Shown: one piece after another, positions 1-8,961 of the stretch
Numbering within the stretch: position 1 is the stretch's first letter
How the letters are laid out: each line of letters begins with the position of its first letter
Assembly: GCA_017553635.1 (NCBI GenBank)
Contig: JAFZKN010000007.1
Location: forward strand, 1 to 64,000
Direction of reading: 5' to 3'
DNA: 64,000 bases
Source: Treponema sp.
Lineage (GTDB): Bacteria > Spirochaetota > Spirochaetia > Treponematales > Treponemataceae
Made by a program: the position numbers and the translations under genes
Notes under the pieces: model-generated
What the model was told of the DNA's origin: nothing
The model's database searches: none
What the model saw: the letters and a program-made list of their open reading frames with translations, nothing else

Positions 1-2
1 AA

Positions 3-596
3 GAGACTGATTCCCGTCATTTAAATCTAAAACTTCTTCATTGGGCTGTAGGGAAGAAAAAATATAAAGCTCTTGAATGTCTTTTAAAAGCAGGTGTAAA
101 TCCAAATGTGCTTCTTGAAAAAAAGAAATGTACTCCACTGTTTGTTGCTTTTTATAATTCCCGAAATTATGGAATTAACGAAACAGATAAGTTTATAAAA
201 CTTCTTATAAAATATAATGCAGATCCTAATCTGGGAAAATCGTTTTTATGGTGTTTACCGGGAGAAGCTGCTCCGGGTGACTTAAAAAAGATAAAGTGGA
301 TTGCAGAAAATTCTAATGTTGATTTTAATCTGTATAATGATACGTTTGGTGAACCGCTTTATATGTATTTCATTGAATCAAAATCATATCAATTGGATAT
401 AGCACGATATTTAATATTTGATTGCGGGGTAAATATTGATTGCAATTTTTATCTTGATCTTCAGCATAAAAAGGCAGGAGAGTTAACAAATTCGATAGAT
501 TATATTAACAGGCTTCGTAATAGAAGGTATTATAAGTTTAAAGATAATAAGGTTTTTTTAGAAATTGTAGAAAAAGTCAATGAACATAATAAATAA
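3..596 (+). CDS. Ankyrin-repeat protein, 5' end outside window
   Basis: The reading frame is open from the first bases, so this is the C-terminal 197 residues of a longer protein. Ankyrin-like units are visible: 'LHWAV...KALECLLKAGVNPN' (visible residues about 12-35), 'TPLFVAFYN...FIKLLIKYNADPN' (about 41-75), and a weaker third unit ending 'ARYLIFDCGVNID' (about 118-146). Ankyrin repeats mediate protein-protein contacts; the partner is unknown. The first ATG/GTG-type codon in the window, GTG at 108, is internal to a repeat and is not the true start. The protein is the first of a plus-strand accessory run. The ankyrin call is from motif reading only; any signal peptide lies outside the window. 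Confidence 0.75.
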   Translation, partial: ETDSRHLNLKLLHWAVGKKKYKALECLLKAGVNPNVLLEKKKCTPLFVAFYNSRNYGINETDKFIKLLIKYNADPNLGKSFLWCLPGEAAPGDLKKIKWIAENSNVDFNLYNDTFGEPLYMYFIESKSYQLDIARYLIFDCGVNIDCNFYLDLQHKKAGELTNSIDYINRLRNRRYYKFKDNKVFLEIVEKVNEHNK

Positions 597-652
597 AAGA
601 ATATAAAGAGCAGATTCAGATGGAGTTGAATTAATAAAAAAAGGAAAAGAAA

Positions 653-1723
653 ATGAAAAAAAGATTTTTTATAATTATTCTGTCAATTTTTAATCTCATG
701 CTTTATGCCCAGGGAACTGTAGCCGGCGATTTTTCACTTTATCCGGAGAAAAATAACAAAAGCTCGTTTATACTTTGCAGCAGAACTGTAAGCATACAGA
801 ATTCTTCTTTCTGTTATTATGATACGTATGATGTTGTAAACTGTTCAGACACAAAAGAAGAGAAAACTTTTGTCTTTCAGTATAACAAGGATTTGTATGG
901 AAACTTACCCGAAGAACAAGATATTCGTGTTCTCATAAATGATGATGAACTAAAATGTACGAAAATTGACAGCAGTTATGACATAAGAAAATTTTATTAC
1001 AAATGCAAGGTTCCATCCGGACATTTTACAATTTCCTATATAATAAACGATTCAGGACATGAAATCGGAGGAACTCTTAACGGCTTTATAAAACAAATTG
1101 ATAAAACAATGTGGAATCTTTCGGAAAAATATGAAGAGAAAACATACATAAACATTACAAATGATTATGTAAGCTTAAGCAAGAATGACTTTACCATTAT
1201 TGGCAACGGAAGAAAATCTGGTGAAACATTTTTCCTAAAATCCGGCTGCGTATATCTTAAAAAGGCATCGATGGAATTTCACTGTCAGAATTTTTATAAC
1301 GGCTGTGGTGGTGGCAGCGGCTGCCCTACACTTTCATGTATTTACAATGATGATGATAAAATGCACTCATCAACAGAATATATATACAATTTCATAACTG
1401 CAGCAAGAATAGTTGAAGAACAACTGCACCATAACGGGGACTACATTAACAACAGTTATAGTGAGTTAATAAAATTATTAAAGATATTGAATAAAGATGA
1501 ATTAAGACTGTTTAGAAATGCATTTTTTGCAAAAAACAACTATGTATTTAAAGATTCAGCCCTTAACACTTTTTTTAGTTCTGCCCTATGCTATTTCCCG
1601 GATAAGTCTTTGACAATTGACGCTATAAAGAAATCAGAAGCAGAAAAGATCTTAATAGAAATGATTCAGGCTGCCGAAAAAGACGAGTCACCCGAAGCTG
1701 TTTTTAATAAGTATAAAAAATAA
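653..1723 (+). CDS. Secreted protein with C-terminal YARHG-like domain
   Basis: This 356-residue protein starts with a clear signal peptide (Lys-Lys-Arg, then a hydrophobic run ending 'LMLYAQG', about residues 1-20), so it is exported. A Cys/Gly-rich patch with 'CGGGSGC' lies near residues 210-228. The C-terminal part (about 280-325) contains 'LRLFRNAFFAKNNYVF' followed by a conserved Phe-Phe and Tyr-Phe-Pro, the pattern of the YARHG domain found in extracellular bacterial proteins. The ATG at 653 follows an A/G-rich stretch ('aaaggaaaagaa') serving as ribosome binding site. The large middle part is unrecognised. The YARHG assignment is by eye. Confidence 0.7.
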   Translation: MKKRFFIIILSIFNLMLYAQGTVAGDFSLYPEKNNKSSFILCSRTVSIQNSSFCYYDTYDVVNCSDTKEEKTFVFQYNKDLYGNLPEEQDIRVLINDDELKCTKIDSSYDIRKFYYKCKVPSGHFTISYIINDSGHEIGGTLNGFIKQIDKTMWNLSEKYEEKTYINITNDYVSLSKNDFTIIGNGRKSGETFFLKSGCVYLKKASMEFHCQNFYNGCGGGSGCPTLSCIYNDDDKMHSSTEYIYNFITAARIVEEQLHHNGDYINNSYSELIKLLKILNKDELRLFRNAFFAKNNYVFKDSALNTFFSSALCYFPDKSLTIDAIKKSEAEKILIEMIQAAEKDESPEAVFNKYKK

Positions 1724-1754
1724 AGAATGACACGAATGCGGAATGGAGTTGCTT

Positions 1755-2615
1755 ATGAAATCTAAACAGATAGTCTTTTGTTCAATTTTTATTTTTGTGA
1801 CGGCATGTTCTTTTGCAGATATAAACAGATTTTATAAAGATGGCCGTCTCATAGATGTTATGTATGTTGATGCAACTTCCGGATTACGCGTGCGTGAAAA
1901 ACCGGGATTAAATGCAAAGCAGACTGCAGTTTTACCGCATGCTGTTATTGTTAAACTGATTGCAGTTGGGAAAACAGCTTATATCGATGGAAAAGATGAT
2001 CCCTGGATCGAAATTTTACTCCCGGGTTTTATGTGGAAAAACAAAGGTGTTAAAGAATACGGATGGGTTTATGGCGGATATCTTGTTGAAGAACGCCCGG
2101 AAGCACCGGTCGAGGTAATTACAGACCAGGCTTTATTTGATTTTTTAAGTTATGTTTCAACATGGAGAATTGACACAAGCAATTATCTTGTATTTGAAAG
2201 TAACGGAACATTTTCCTATAAAGAAGACAGTATTCGCTCTGTATCTTCAAACGGAACTTTCAATGTAAAAGGGACAACCGTAACATTGCATCATTCAACA
2301 CGCAAAATCAGCGAAACCTTTACTATAAAACAAATGCAGAAAGCGGCTTTTACCATTTCGGATGCAAGCTTTATAGCAAATGGAAAGTATAAGGCTGCGT
2401 GGGATTCTGATTTTGCAAGAGTTTTGCCTTTATTTGACGAAGAGCTTTTTTATTTTCTGGACAACTACCAGGCTGTCGCAAGTAATTATCCTGAAGAATA
2501 TGAAAACATCATCTCAAAAATTATTTCACGGGGATTTATCGGTAATTCCGAAGACACTGAATATATGAAAAAATACAGAAGCTACTGGGACCCTATAATG
2601 GAAAGGCACCAGTAA
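1755..2615 (+). CDS. Exported SH3b-domain protein
   Basis: I place the start at ATG 1755 rather than ATG 1743, because GGAG at 1745-1748 sits at correct spacing for the later codon and gives a compact signal peptide (MKSKQIVFCS...). The end of that peptide, 'VTACSFA', could be a lipobox (Cys) or a type I site. A bacterial SH3 domain follows (about residues 26-105): 'SGLRVREKPG', then 'YGWVYGGYL'; such domains usually bind peptidoglycan or protein ligands in the cell envelope. The rest contains 'YLVFESNGTFSY', resembling beta-sheet lipid- or ligand-binding modules, but I cannot name it. It follows the YARHG gene closely. Confidence 0.7.
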   Translation: MKSKQIVFCSIFIFVTACSFADINRFYKDGRLIDVMYVDATSGLRVREKPGLNAKQTAVLPHAVIVKLIAVGKTAYIDGKDDPWIEILLPGFMWKNKGVKEYGWVYGGYLVEERPEAPVEVITDQALFDFLSYVSTWRIDTSNYLVFESNGTFSYKEDSIRSVSSNGTFNVKGTTVTLHHSTRKISETFTIKQMQKAAFTISDASFIANGKYKAAWDSDFARVLPLFDEELFYFLDNYQAVASNYPEEYENIISKIISRGFIGNSEDTEYMKKYRSYWDPIMERHQ

Positions 2616-2681
2616 GCTGCAGAAAAACAGTCTCTTGCTGGTGGCAGGAATTAATAAATTGTATAATAGAGGAAAAAGTTA

Positions 2682-3089
2682 ATGAATTTTTTTGATAATT
2701 TTTTTGAACTTGAAAATATAATATTTCCTAAATTCTATACAGTTGCAGATTCAGATAATAATGAATATGTATTTTTACAGAATGGTGAAAAAATAAAAAC
2801 CTTAAGTCATGTTCAGGATAAAACACAACTTGAGGCATATGAAAATCATTTTCATATCTTTGGTAAAATTAAGCAGAAATATAAAAAGCAGGCTCTAAAA
2901 GTTGCTGAACTGATAACAGAAAATTTAATAAAACAATTAACCTCTCAATTTCCAGACAAAAAGTTCCACGTATATCTTTCATTTGATATTAAAGACCACG
3001 TAATAATCAGATTTCACCAGCATTGGAATGACGAACATCCGTATTATGATGTAAATGAATTTCCAGAAATTAAGGAATTCGTATTTTAA
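2682..3089 (+). CDS. Hypothetical cytosolic protein, 135 aa
   Basis: I do not recognise this protein. It has no signal peptide or membrane segment, is rich in Phe, Lys and His, and ends with a beta-type pattern ('FHVYLSFDIKDHVIIRFHQHW'-like, residues about 105-125). The ATG at 2682 is preceded by 'gaggaaaaag', a good ribosome binding site. It lies between secreted proteins in the plus-strand accessory run. The composition and single-domain size resemble small immunity-type proteins, but nothing in the sequence proves that role. Confidence 0.6.
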   Translation: MNFFDNFFELENIIFPKFYTVADSDNNEYVFLQNGEKIKTLSHVQDKTQLEAYENHFHIFGKIKQKYKKQALKVAELITENLIKQLTSQFPDKKFHVYLSFDIKDHVIIRFHQHWNDEHPYYDVNEFPEIKEFVF

Positions 3090-3124
3090 TTACGCTCATA
3101 AAACTACCCGCTTTTAAACAGGTA

Positions 3125-3133
3125 TGATATAAT
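3125..3133 (+). promoter_or_regulatory. Extended -10 promoter for the 3170 gene
   Basis: TG-A-TATAAT is an extended -10 element (TGnTATAAT). It lies 36 bases before the ATG at 3170, leaving room for the GGAGG ribosome binding site. No good -35 is visible. The same 11-base string TATGATATAAT recurs at 4199-4209 in front of the next gene. Confidence 0.5.
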
Positions 3134-3169
3134 TCAATATAAATGCACGAACTGCGGCTGGAGGAAAAA

Positions 3170-4183
3170 ATGAAGAATCGGATTAAGTTTTTTACACTAT
3201 TGCTTGTTTTATTGACACCATGCACTTTGTTTGCATCTAATAGCCGCAAGTCTAAAATACAGAATGTCTTGTACTGGGCAGACTGGCTCAAACAGAACGA
3301 ATATACAACGTACGCAGATTATGAAAACGAATTGAATTTTGATACGATTGATGCACCTGTTGATGACAAATATGAATTTGCACAGACAGAAATTTATTAT
3401 ACGAAAAAGGCTAATGTCTATTGTACGGAAATTTATTTAAAAGGAATCAAAGACCGAATGCTTGCCATGCTGCAGATAGAAGGAAGCGGCTGGTTCCCGT
3501 ACCTTAAGATTTTCAGATTTGACAGCAAAAAACAGAAGTGGACGATATATTATTCAGGCAAGGGCCCGCTGGGAGAATGCGGCGTAGTGTATCCAATTAG
3601 ACATCCGATTACGGGATACACTTTCTTTTTTGAGCAAAAGATTAATTATGACAACAAGCGTCTTATATCTTACGACCTTCTTTCTTTGGAAAATAAAAAA
3701 TGGAAAGTGACAGAAAGCGTAAAGGCCCGTTATGTTTACAATCTTACAGACGAACAGAAAGAATGGATTTCTCCTGAACTGATAGAAAAAATGGCAGCCT
3801 TTGATTATTCATTTTTAGGATATAAAAAGGATCATCCGGGTACAATTGAACTGATTGTTAATGACAGAAAAATCGTTGCAAAACTATATCATACCTCTGT
3901 CGGCCGTATGGCTTCAAATTATGACATTACAGTTTACAGCCGTGAGCGTGAAGTCTTTAAGAAAAATGAAAAAGTTTCTGAAGAAGAAAAGGTACTTCTC
4001 ACACTTGGTACTCAGTGGGGATTAAATATCGTAGAAAAAGATAATAAATCTTATCTTGTTTACATCGGATTTGGAGCAGAAAACAGGGCATCTATCGAAA
4101 ATCTTTCTCTCAATGTAATCGATTTGTCTTCGCTTAAAACCGTGCATCAAAGCTACGCTAATTGCGATATTTTATTTGAATAA
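3170..4183 (+). CDS. Exported protein of unknown function, 337 aa
   Basis: The start is set at ATG 3170, because GGAGG at 3160-3164 is correctly spaced for it and the protein then begins with a normal signal peptide (MKNRIKFFTLLLVLLTPCTLFAS, hydrophobic to about residue 21). An upstream in-frame ATG at 3143 lacks this. The mature part is beta-rich, with repeated aromatic/charged strands such as 'WFPYLKIFRFDSKKQKW' and 'LLSLENKKWKVTESV'. I cannot assign a family. It probably acts in the periplasm. Its own extended -10 promoter suggests separate transcription from the upstream genes. Confidence 0.65.
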   Translation: MKNRIKFFTLLLVLLTPCTLFASNSRKSKIQNVLYWADWLKQNEYTTYADYENELNFDTIDAPVDDKYEFAQTEIYYTKKANVYCTEIYLKGIKDRMLAMLQIEGSGWFPYLKIFRFDSKKQKWTIYYSGKGPLGECGVVYPIRHPITGYTFFFEQKINYDNKRLISYDLLSLENKKWKVTESVKARYVYNLTDEQKEWISPELIEKMAAFDYSFLGYKKDHPGTIELIVNDRKIVAKLYHTSVGRMASNYDITVYSREREVFKKNEKVSEEEKVLLTLGTQWGLNIVEKDNKSYLVYIGFGAENRASIENLSLNVIDLSSLKTVHQSYANCDILFE

Positions 4184-4200
4184 AATCTGAAATACAATTA

Positions 4201-4209
4201 TGATATAAT
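4201..4209 (+). promoter_or_regulatory. Extended -10 promoter for the 4267 gene
   Basis: TG-A-TATAAT, identical to the element at 3125-3133, lies 57 bases before the ATG at 4267. No convincing -35 is visible. Confidence 0.45.
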
Positions 4210-4266
4210 GAATACTGCAATTTTGTACCACTTTTAAACCATTTAATAAAACTGGAGAAATAAAAT

Positions 4267-4752
4267 ATGAAAAAAACATGTATATTATTTTTATTTATGA
4301 TATTCAGCTTTAGTTGTTTTTCACAGACAGTAAATCAATCTTATTTTCCAAAAGACAATGAGATTGACAGACAGTATAAAAAAGAAAATCAGACCTGGGT
4401 TAATAATTCTGAATGGAAGGCTGTTATTCTTAAATACAAATCAATATGGAAACAGCAAATGTATCTTGAAATGGAAAGATTAATATCCATTATCCCAGAG
4501 TCAGAAAAACAAATAAGAAAAAATCAGAAAAAATGGGAAGAAGCAATAAAATCGAGCTATGATTTTGTAGCAGAAAATGTTGATTTTATTAAAACAGGAG
4601 AAATTACTTACATAGGTGAATATTTAAATGAAGAACTGCTTCTGTATCGTGAAAGGGCAAAGTATTATTTATGCTTATATTACACAATAAAAGAACAGAA
4701 TTTAAAAAGCGGGTCATTTATTGACGTTAACAAAACTGAATTGGCAAATTAA
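4267..4752 (+). CDS. Small secreted protein, LprI/DUF1311-like
   Basis: The protein has 161 residues with a signal peptide (MKKTCILFLFMIFSFSCFSQ), cleaved near 'FSQ-TV' or lipidated at a Cys. The mature part is helical and Lys/Glu-rich. It contains 'LEMERLISIIPESEKQIRKN' and 'KKWEEAIKSSYDF', then a C-terminal helix with 'LYRERAKYYL'. This layout resembles lysozyme-inhibitor LprI (DUF1311) proteins, which bind or block lysozyme in the envelope, but the usual Cys pair is not obvious, so the family call is tentative. The ribosome binding site is 'ctggagaaataaa' just before the ATG. Confidence 0.55.
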   Translation: MKKTCILFLFMIFSFSCFSQTVNQSYFPKDNEIDRQYKKENQTWVNNSEWKAVILKYKSIWKQQMYLEMERLISIIPESEKQIRKNQKKWEEAIKSSYDFVAENVDFIKTGEITYIGEYLNEELLLYRERAKYYLCLYYTIKEQNLKSGSFIDVNKTELAN

Positions 4753-4880
4753 ATAATCACATAAAGAGTTGCGAGGTAACCCTTGAAAATCTATAGTTTA
4801 AATTCAGTTCAAAACAATATAACAAAACTTGGATATAAGACATTCGATTTAACTTAAACAATACCAAAAGGAGAAATAAA

Positions 4881-5633
4881 ATGCTTAAAACAGATTATTC
4901 AAAGGTTGCAAAACTTTATGACCAGAACAAAGGAAGAGTTGACTTTCCAAAAGACCTCGACATAGAAAAGCTTTTAGAGCAGAAAGAAAGCATCACAGTG
5001 CTCGACCTTGCCTGCGGAACCGGAAATTATTTGCTTGGCCAGCAGAGTCATTACGAAGGCAAAAACATAAAATGGATTGGAGTCGATTTGTCTTTAGACA
5101 TGCTGAACATAGCAAAAAACAAAAACCTTACTGCAGAGTTCATAAACAGTGACGCAGAATCTTACAACCTTCCCGAAGAATCTGTAGATTTAATCGTGTG
5201 CAATTTTGCATTCCACCATTTTGAAAACAAGCAGAAATGTCTTGCAAAAATGTTTGCGACACTTAAAAAAGGCGGAATCTTACGCTTTAGAAACATCGAG
5301 CCTGAATGCATGAAAGAATGGTGGGTTTATAAATACTGCCCTGAAACATATTACGAGGACATGTTCCGCTTCTGGCCAAAAGATTTGATGATGCACGAAA
5401 TAAAAAAGGCAAAATTTACAAACATAACGGCAAAGCGGGAGTATTACGAAAAAAGTAAGCCAATTTCTGAGCTTGTAGAAAACTACAAACGCCGCGACAC
5501 TTCCCAGCTTTCGATGATTGGCGATGAAGACTACAAGCGCGGCCTTAACCGCGTAATGCAGGAAGTAAACCAGGGCGAAACAGAGTACAAGGATGTCGCT
5601 GCCCTTCTTGAAATCCGCTGTGAGAAAAATTAA
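4881..5633 (+). CDS. Class I SAM-dependent methyltransferase
   Basis: The 250-residue protein carries methyltransferase motif I 'VLDLACGTGNYLLG' (about residues 39-52), an acidic residue at the end of strand 2 ('WIGVDLSLDMLNIAK'), motif II-like 'DAESYNLPEESVDLIVCNFA', and 'FHHFENKQKCLAKM', matching Methyltransf_11/25 folds. It therefore binds S-adenosylmethionine in the cytosol; the substrate cannot be read from the sequence. 'aaaaggagaaataaa' before ATG 4881 is a strong ribosome binding site. It is the only clear enzyme in the plus-strand accessory run, and richer in G/C-ending codons than its neighbours, which may mean separate arrival. Confidence 0.85.
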   Translation: MLKTDYSKVAKLYDQNKGRVDFPKDLDIEKLLEQKESITVLDLACGTGNYLLGQQSHYEGKNIKWIGVDLSLDMLNIAKNKNLTAEFINSDAESYNLPEESVDLIVCNFAFHHFENKQKCLAKMFATLKKGGILRFRNIEPECMKEWWVYKYCPETYYEDMFRFWPKDLMMHEIKKAKFTNITAKREYYEKSKPISELVENYKRRDTSQLSMIGDEDYKRGLNRVMQEVNQGETEYKDVAALLEIRCEKN

Positions 5634-5756
5634 CCTGACTTTTATCAAGTTGAATTTACACAAACCCGTTGTATAAATCAAATTTCGTAAAGCGGGGATA
5701 TAAAAAATAAGGATGAATAGAGTATAATCGCCTTTTCTCTTAGGAGGATTAATATA

Positions 5757-6347
5757 TTGAGATTTATTATAATTTTATCTATAGCCTTATTATTTTGCAG
5801 CTGTAATGCAAAAACTTACAATAATAATCTACCGGAAAAATTTAATTTTAAAGATACAGAAGTTATAAAGAAAAAACATTTTCATTCTTCACAAGCTGCA
5901 ATTTCAGAACTTAAAAAAGTATTAAAAGATTCAATTCCACTTATTAGTAATGATAACGATAAACAAAAACTCCAGGAAACTTTAGATTCCATAACAACGC
6001 TTTCAAAACATTTATACGAAAAAGATAAAAAAGAACACAAATGCAAATATCAGAATGATGGCGCAACTCTCGAGGTTGGATATTCCGGCGGCCACTATAA
6101 AGAAGCTCCCGGTAATTATGTAAAAGCCCGTTTTTATTATAAAAGCCAAGAGTCACTGATCAATATGTATTTAACAGATGATGAATATCAAATTAATATT
6201 ATTATCCCTGGAGCCGGAGCAAGAGAAAATGTACAGGGCTTTGGTTCTCCCGATTCAGATTACCAGTTTGATTATGAACCTAACCGTTATTACGAGATTA
6301 ATACAAAAACCAGTCTTGTCAAAGTAATTGATTTTTATTGGGATTAA
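5757..6347 (+). CDS. Putative lipoprotein, 196 aa
   Basis: The start is TTG at 5757, supported by TAGGAGG at 5741-5747 and by the signal peptide that follows (MRFIIILSIALLFCSCNAK). Cys near residue 17 in 'LFCSC' fits a relaxed spirochaete lipobox. The mature protein has an amphipathic Lys-rich helix, then 'LEVGYSGGHYKEAPGNYVKA' and a C-terminal strand region. I do not recognise a family. TATAAT at 5723-5728 is a possible -10 for its own promoter. Confidence 0.6.
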   Translation: MRFIIILSIALLFCSCNAKTYNNNLPEKFNFKDTEVIKKKHFHSSQAAISELKKVLKDSIPLISNDNDKQKLQETLDSITTLSKHLYEKDKKEHKCKYQNDGATLEVGYSGGHYKEAPGNYVKARFYYKSQESLINMYLTDDEYQINIIIPGAGARENVQGFGSPDSDYQFDYEPNRYYEINTKTSLVKVIDFYWD

Positions 6348-6398
6348 ATAACCCACTGCACTTAAAATCAGATCAGCAATATATTGAACTGACTCATC

Positions 6399-8126
6399 CT
6401 ATTTTTCAGGCTTAATTCCAGGAAGATCAATCGGTTCAAGTTCTTTGAGTGTATCAAGTGCAGAAACAAATACATCACGGCTGTCCATAAGGCTTGTCTG
6501 AAACCTGTCGTTTCCTGCACCTTTAATCGTCGTAATGTTGGAAACTCCGTCGTAACGTGTATCCTGCTTATTTCCAAGAGCACCGTCTACAATTCTCTTT
6601 ATCGAACGGCAGTCTTCACAAAAACTGTTTTTCATTGACTGAGCTATACTTTCTACATTAAGCATAGTTGATTCTATCTTTGACTGTGCCTGAAGAGTTC
6701 TGAGGTGATTTGAAGCAATCTTATCAAAGACAAGACCAATCTGTCCTTTAGGAGAAAGATCTTCTGAAAGTTTCAGGGCTTCCTGGTAAATTTCACCAAG
6801 ATCATTTAAAGTATTTGCAAACTCCTGTCTGTTATCCTTATTTATAAACGCACCTTCAAGAAGAAGTAATTTTAAAGGCTGAATGACTTCGTTATACTTT
6901 TTATCCATAAACCAGTGAATAAAACCTGTCGTATATTCAAAGTGGAATGGAATTCCTTCCCACATAAGACTCCATGGTCTGTTAGGCATAAGAGGAAAAT
7001 CATCAATGCCGAAAACATGTTCAAGCTGCTCATGAATTGCTTCTTTCTTTTTATCCCGGAGCCAGAGATTCCATTTTTCTTCGAACATCTTTTTCCACTG
7101 ATCTTTATATTTCATAAACCAGTCTTCAGCTCCAGAAAAATTATCAGGCTGCCATTGAACATTATTAAATGCAATCCGTGCAATCTGTTTAAGCGGAACT
7201 GTTTTTACAAACATATGAATCATAGAAATATTTCCGGTTGCCTTATCCATAAATTCTTTCATTCTTCCATCATCATCTTTTGCTTCAGAATCTGAAGGAA
7301 CAATTTTATTTGAAGAGAAAAGATAAAGGGAAGTTAAAACTTCTTCCGGAACAATTCCACCATTACATAGTATGCGTGCAAAGTTTGAAATTTCATTTGA
7401 AATAATTTCAAACTTACAGCAATAAGTATCTATTCCGCCCTGTGAAAAAGAATTGAGAAATCTGTCAAACGGAAGTTTTAAAAACTGATAGAACCATTCG
7501 ATAGTTGTTACACATGAATACATATAAGATCTTCTGTGTGACGGAATGTTTTTTAAAATATCATCTATCTTTCTTAAAAAAGAAGTTCTAAGTTCACCAG
7601 TCACTTCTCTTGAAAGCGGAAGTTGATACGGATCTACCTGAGAATCCATTTCCTGTGTTACTTCAGGACATATAATCGAGCCTAAGAATACATAAAATAC
7701 TCCAAGGTTTTCGTATGCAAGATCAAGATACGGTCTGAAAAACTCAATTGCCTTTTTCAATTCAGTAAGCTTCTGATAGAAAACAGAAAGCAGATATCCT
7801 TCTTTATAATCAACAAGACCAGGAAATGAATGATCAATCTGCTTATAGAGTGCTGCAACTTTATCCTGATTATACAATTCTTCTTTTGTTGAATTAGAAA
7901 ATACAGAACGAAGCCAGAGAAAAAATCTGTAAAAAAATGATTCACTTTTTAACTTATCTTCAAGAGAGACTATATCTTCTGGAGATTCTTTATCATCAGA
8001 ATCAAGAGCCTGTGTCTCAGGATCACCGGAAAGAGTATGCATTTTTTCAAGAAGCACTTTTCTTTCAGCATCAGAAATAGAAGAGACTAATCTATCAAAC
8101 GTACCTGATTTTTTCTCACCGGACAT
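6399..8126 (-). CDS. Treponeme conserved hypothetical, DUF5312-like
   Basis: This 575-residue soluble protein lacks a signal peptide and is mostly helical. It resembles the treponeme-restricted family annotated as DUF5312. Visible segments include 'SFFYRFFLWLRSVFSNS' (about residues 62-78), 'SHRRSYMYSCVTTIEWFYQF' in the centre, and a Cys pair 'FCEDC' near the C terminus. The aromatic N-terminal segment may be peripheral membrane or a hydrophobic helix. It sits 17 bases downstream of the TIM-barrel gene and is probably co-transcribed. Function is unknown, and the family name is from memory of treponeme annotations. Confidence 0.7.
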   Translation of the reverse strand: MSGEKKSGTFDRLVSSISDAERKVLLEKMHTLSGDPETQALDSDDKESPEDIVSLEDKLKSESFFYRFFLWLRSVFSNSTKEELYNQDKVAALYKQIDHSFPGLVDYKEGYLLSVFYQKLTELKKAIEFFRPYLDLAYENLGVFYVFLGSIICPEVTQEMDSQVDPYQLPLSREVTGELRTSFLRKIDDILKNIPSHRRSYMYSCVTTIEWFYQFLKLPFDRFLNSFSQGGIDTYCCKFEIISNEISNFARILCNGGIVPEEVLTSLYLFSSNKIVPSDSEAKDDDGRMKEFMDKATGNISMIHMFVKTVPLKQIARIAFNNVQWQPDNFSGAEDWFMKYKDQWKKMFEEKWNLWLRDKKKEAIHEQLEHVFGIDDFPLMPNRPWSLMWEGIPFHFEYTTGFIHWFMDKKYNEVIQPLKLLLLEGAFINKDNRQEFANTLNDLGEIYQEALKLSEDLSPKGQIGLVFDKIASNHLRTLQAQSKIESTMLNVESIAQSMKNSFCEDCRSIKRIVDGALGNKQDTRYDGVSNITTIKGAGNDRFQTSLMDSRDVFVSALDTLKELEPIDLPGIKPEK

Positions 8127-8143
8127 AATACACCACTTATTGC

Positions 8144-8845
8144 TTATAAATTTTTAAGATATTCTAAAGCGTTATAATTATTATTCCAATGTTCAATCAC
8201 GGCAGTAACGTCATAGTTCTGTTTTTTAAACAACTCTAAAACATCACCGAAGTTTATTCCATTGTAAACCGAGCCTGCAGCCCAATGCGAATCATTAACT
8301 CCGTCATTGTCATGCAGATGAAGATTTATAATCTCTATATCGTTTTTAAGAATACTCTTTGCATATTCAACAGAATCAAATCCGTTTATCTTTGCATGAC
8401 CAGTATCAAAAGTTGAATATATTTTAAAACCCTTTTCATCAGCAAGCTTCTTTGCCTTTTTCATAAATTCAATATAATTTATGCTATACTGATCATGAAA
8501 ATCAGGAACTGTATTTTCTATGCAGACTTTTGTATCAGGAATCTGCTTACAGATATTTTCAAGCACATCATATGTTAATTCGCAGAAATGAATCGTAACA
8601 TTGAGAGGTTTTTTCTGATTGATATAATCAAAATAAGTTTTCTGCTGTTCAGCCGGAATTGTCGTAAATCCTATAGGAAGATGAAAAGTAAAATTTTTAC
8701 AGAGTTTTACATTCTTAATATCAGTTGGAGTAAAACCGTCAAAAAAAATATCAAAGAAATCAATTTTGTTGTTATCTGCAAAATCAAGTTCCTGTTCTAG
8801 AGTCATATTATTGTATTTCGACGATTGGAATCCGTACTTAATCAT
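8144..8845 (-). CDS. Sugar phosphate isomerase/epimerase-like TIM-barrel protein
   Basis: The 233-residue protein shows the xylose-isomerase-like TIM barrel (AP_endonuc_2 family): 'VTIHF', 'VCIENTVPDF', 'YSTFDTGHAKINGF', 'IINLHLHDNDGVNDSHW' and 'GINFGDVLELFK', which carry the usual metal-binding Glu, Asp and His residues. Family members isomerise or epimerise sugars or inositols; the substrate is unknown. ATG 8845 has no ribosome binding site, and a promoter ends nine bases upstream, so translation may be nearly leaderless. A palindrome lies just upstream of that promoter. The family is usually about 260-290 residues, so this is a short member. Confidence 0.8.
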   Translation of the reverse strand: MIKYGFQSSKYNNMTLEQELDFADNNKIDFFDIFFDGFTPTDIKNVKLCKNFTFHLPIGFTTIPAEQQKTYFDYINQKKPLNVTIHFCELTYDVLENICKQIPDTKVCIENTVPDFHDQYSINYIEFMKKAKKLADEKGFKIYSTFDTGHAKINGFDSVEYAKSILKNDIEIINLHLHDNDGVNDSHWAAGSVYNGINFGDVLELFKKQNYDVTAVIEHWNNNYNALEYLKNL

Positions 8846-8854
8846 ATTTAGTAA

Positions 8855-8883
8855 ATTCTATTCTATAAATGTCAAATGGTCAA
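8855..8883 (-). promoter_or_regulatory. Promoter for TIM-barrel gene (near-leaderless)
   Basis: On the minus strand TTGACC (8878-8883), a 17-base spacer and TAGAAT (8855-8860) end nine bases before ATG 8845. Expected transcription start leaves a leader of only 2-4 bases. Confidence 0.55.
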
Positions 8884-8893
8884 ATAAATTTTA

Positions 8894-8918
8894 ATGACAT
8901 TTCCTGTCGAATTGTCAT
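8894..8918. promoter_or_regulatory. 25-bp inverted repeat, candidate operator
   Basis: Arms ATGACATTTC and GAATTGTCAT are 9/10 complementary around a 5-base centre (CTGTC). The palindrome lies 10 bases upstream of the -35 box of the TIM-barrel gene and downstream of the mutarotase-like gene, a typical place for an activator or repressor site. The cognate regulator is not evident in the window. Confidence 0.5.
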
Positions 8919-8961
8919 ATTAACTTCATTCAGTATATATAACAATATTCACTTTTCAAGG

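Noticed and set aside
4753..5756. Possible integron attC-like sites around the methyltransferase gene
   Set aside because: Flanks share a few short strings (such as GGATATAA) but no GTTRRRY/RYYYAAC pair with hairpin arms could be found, and no integrase is present.
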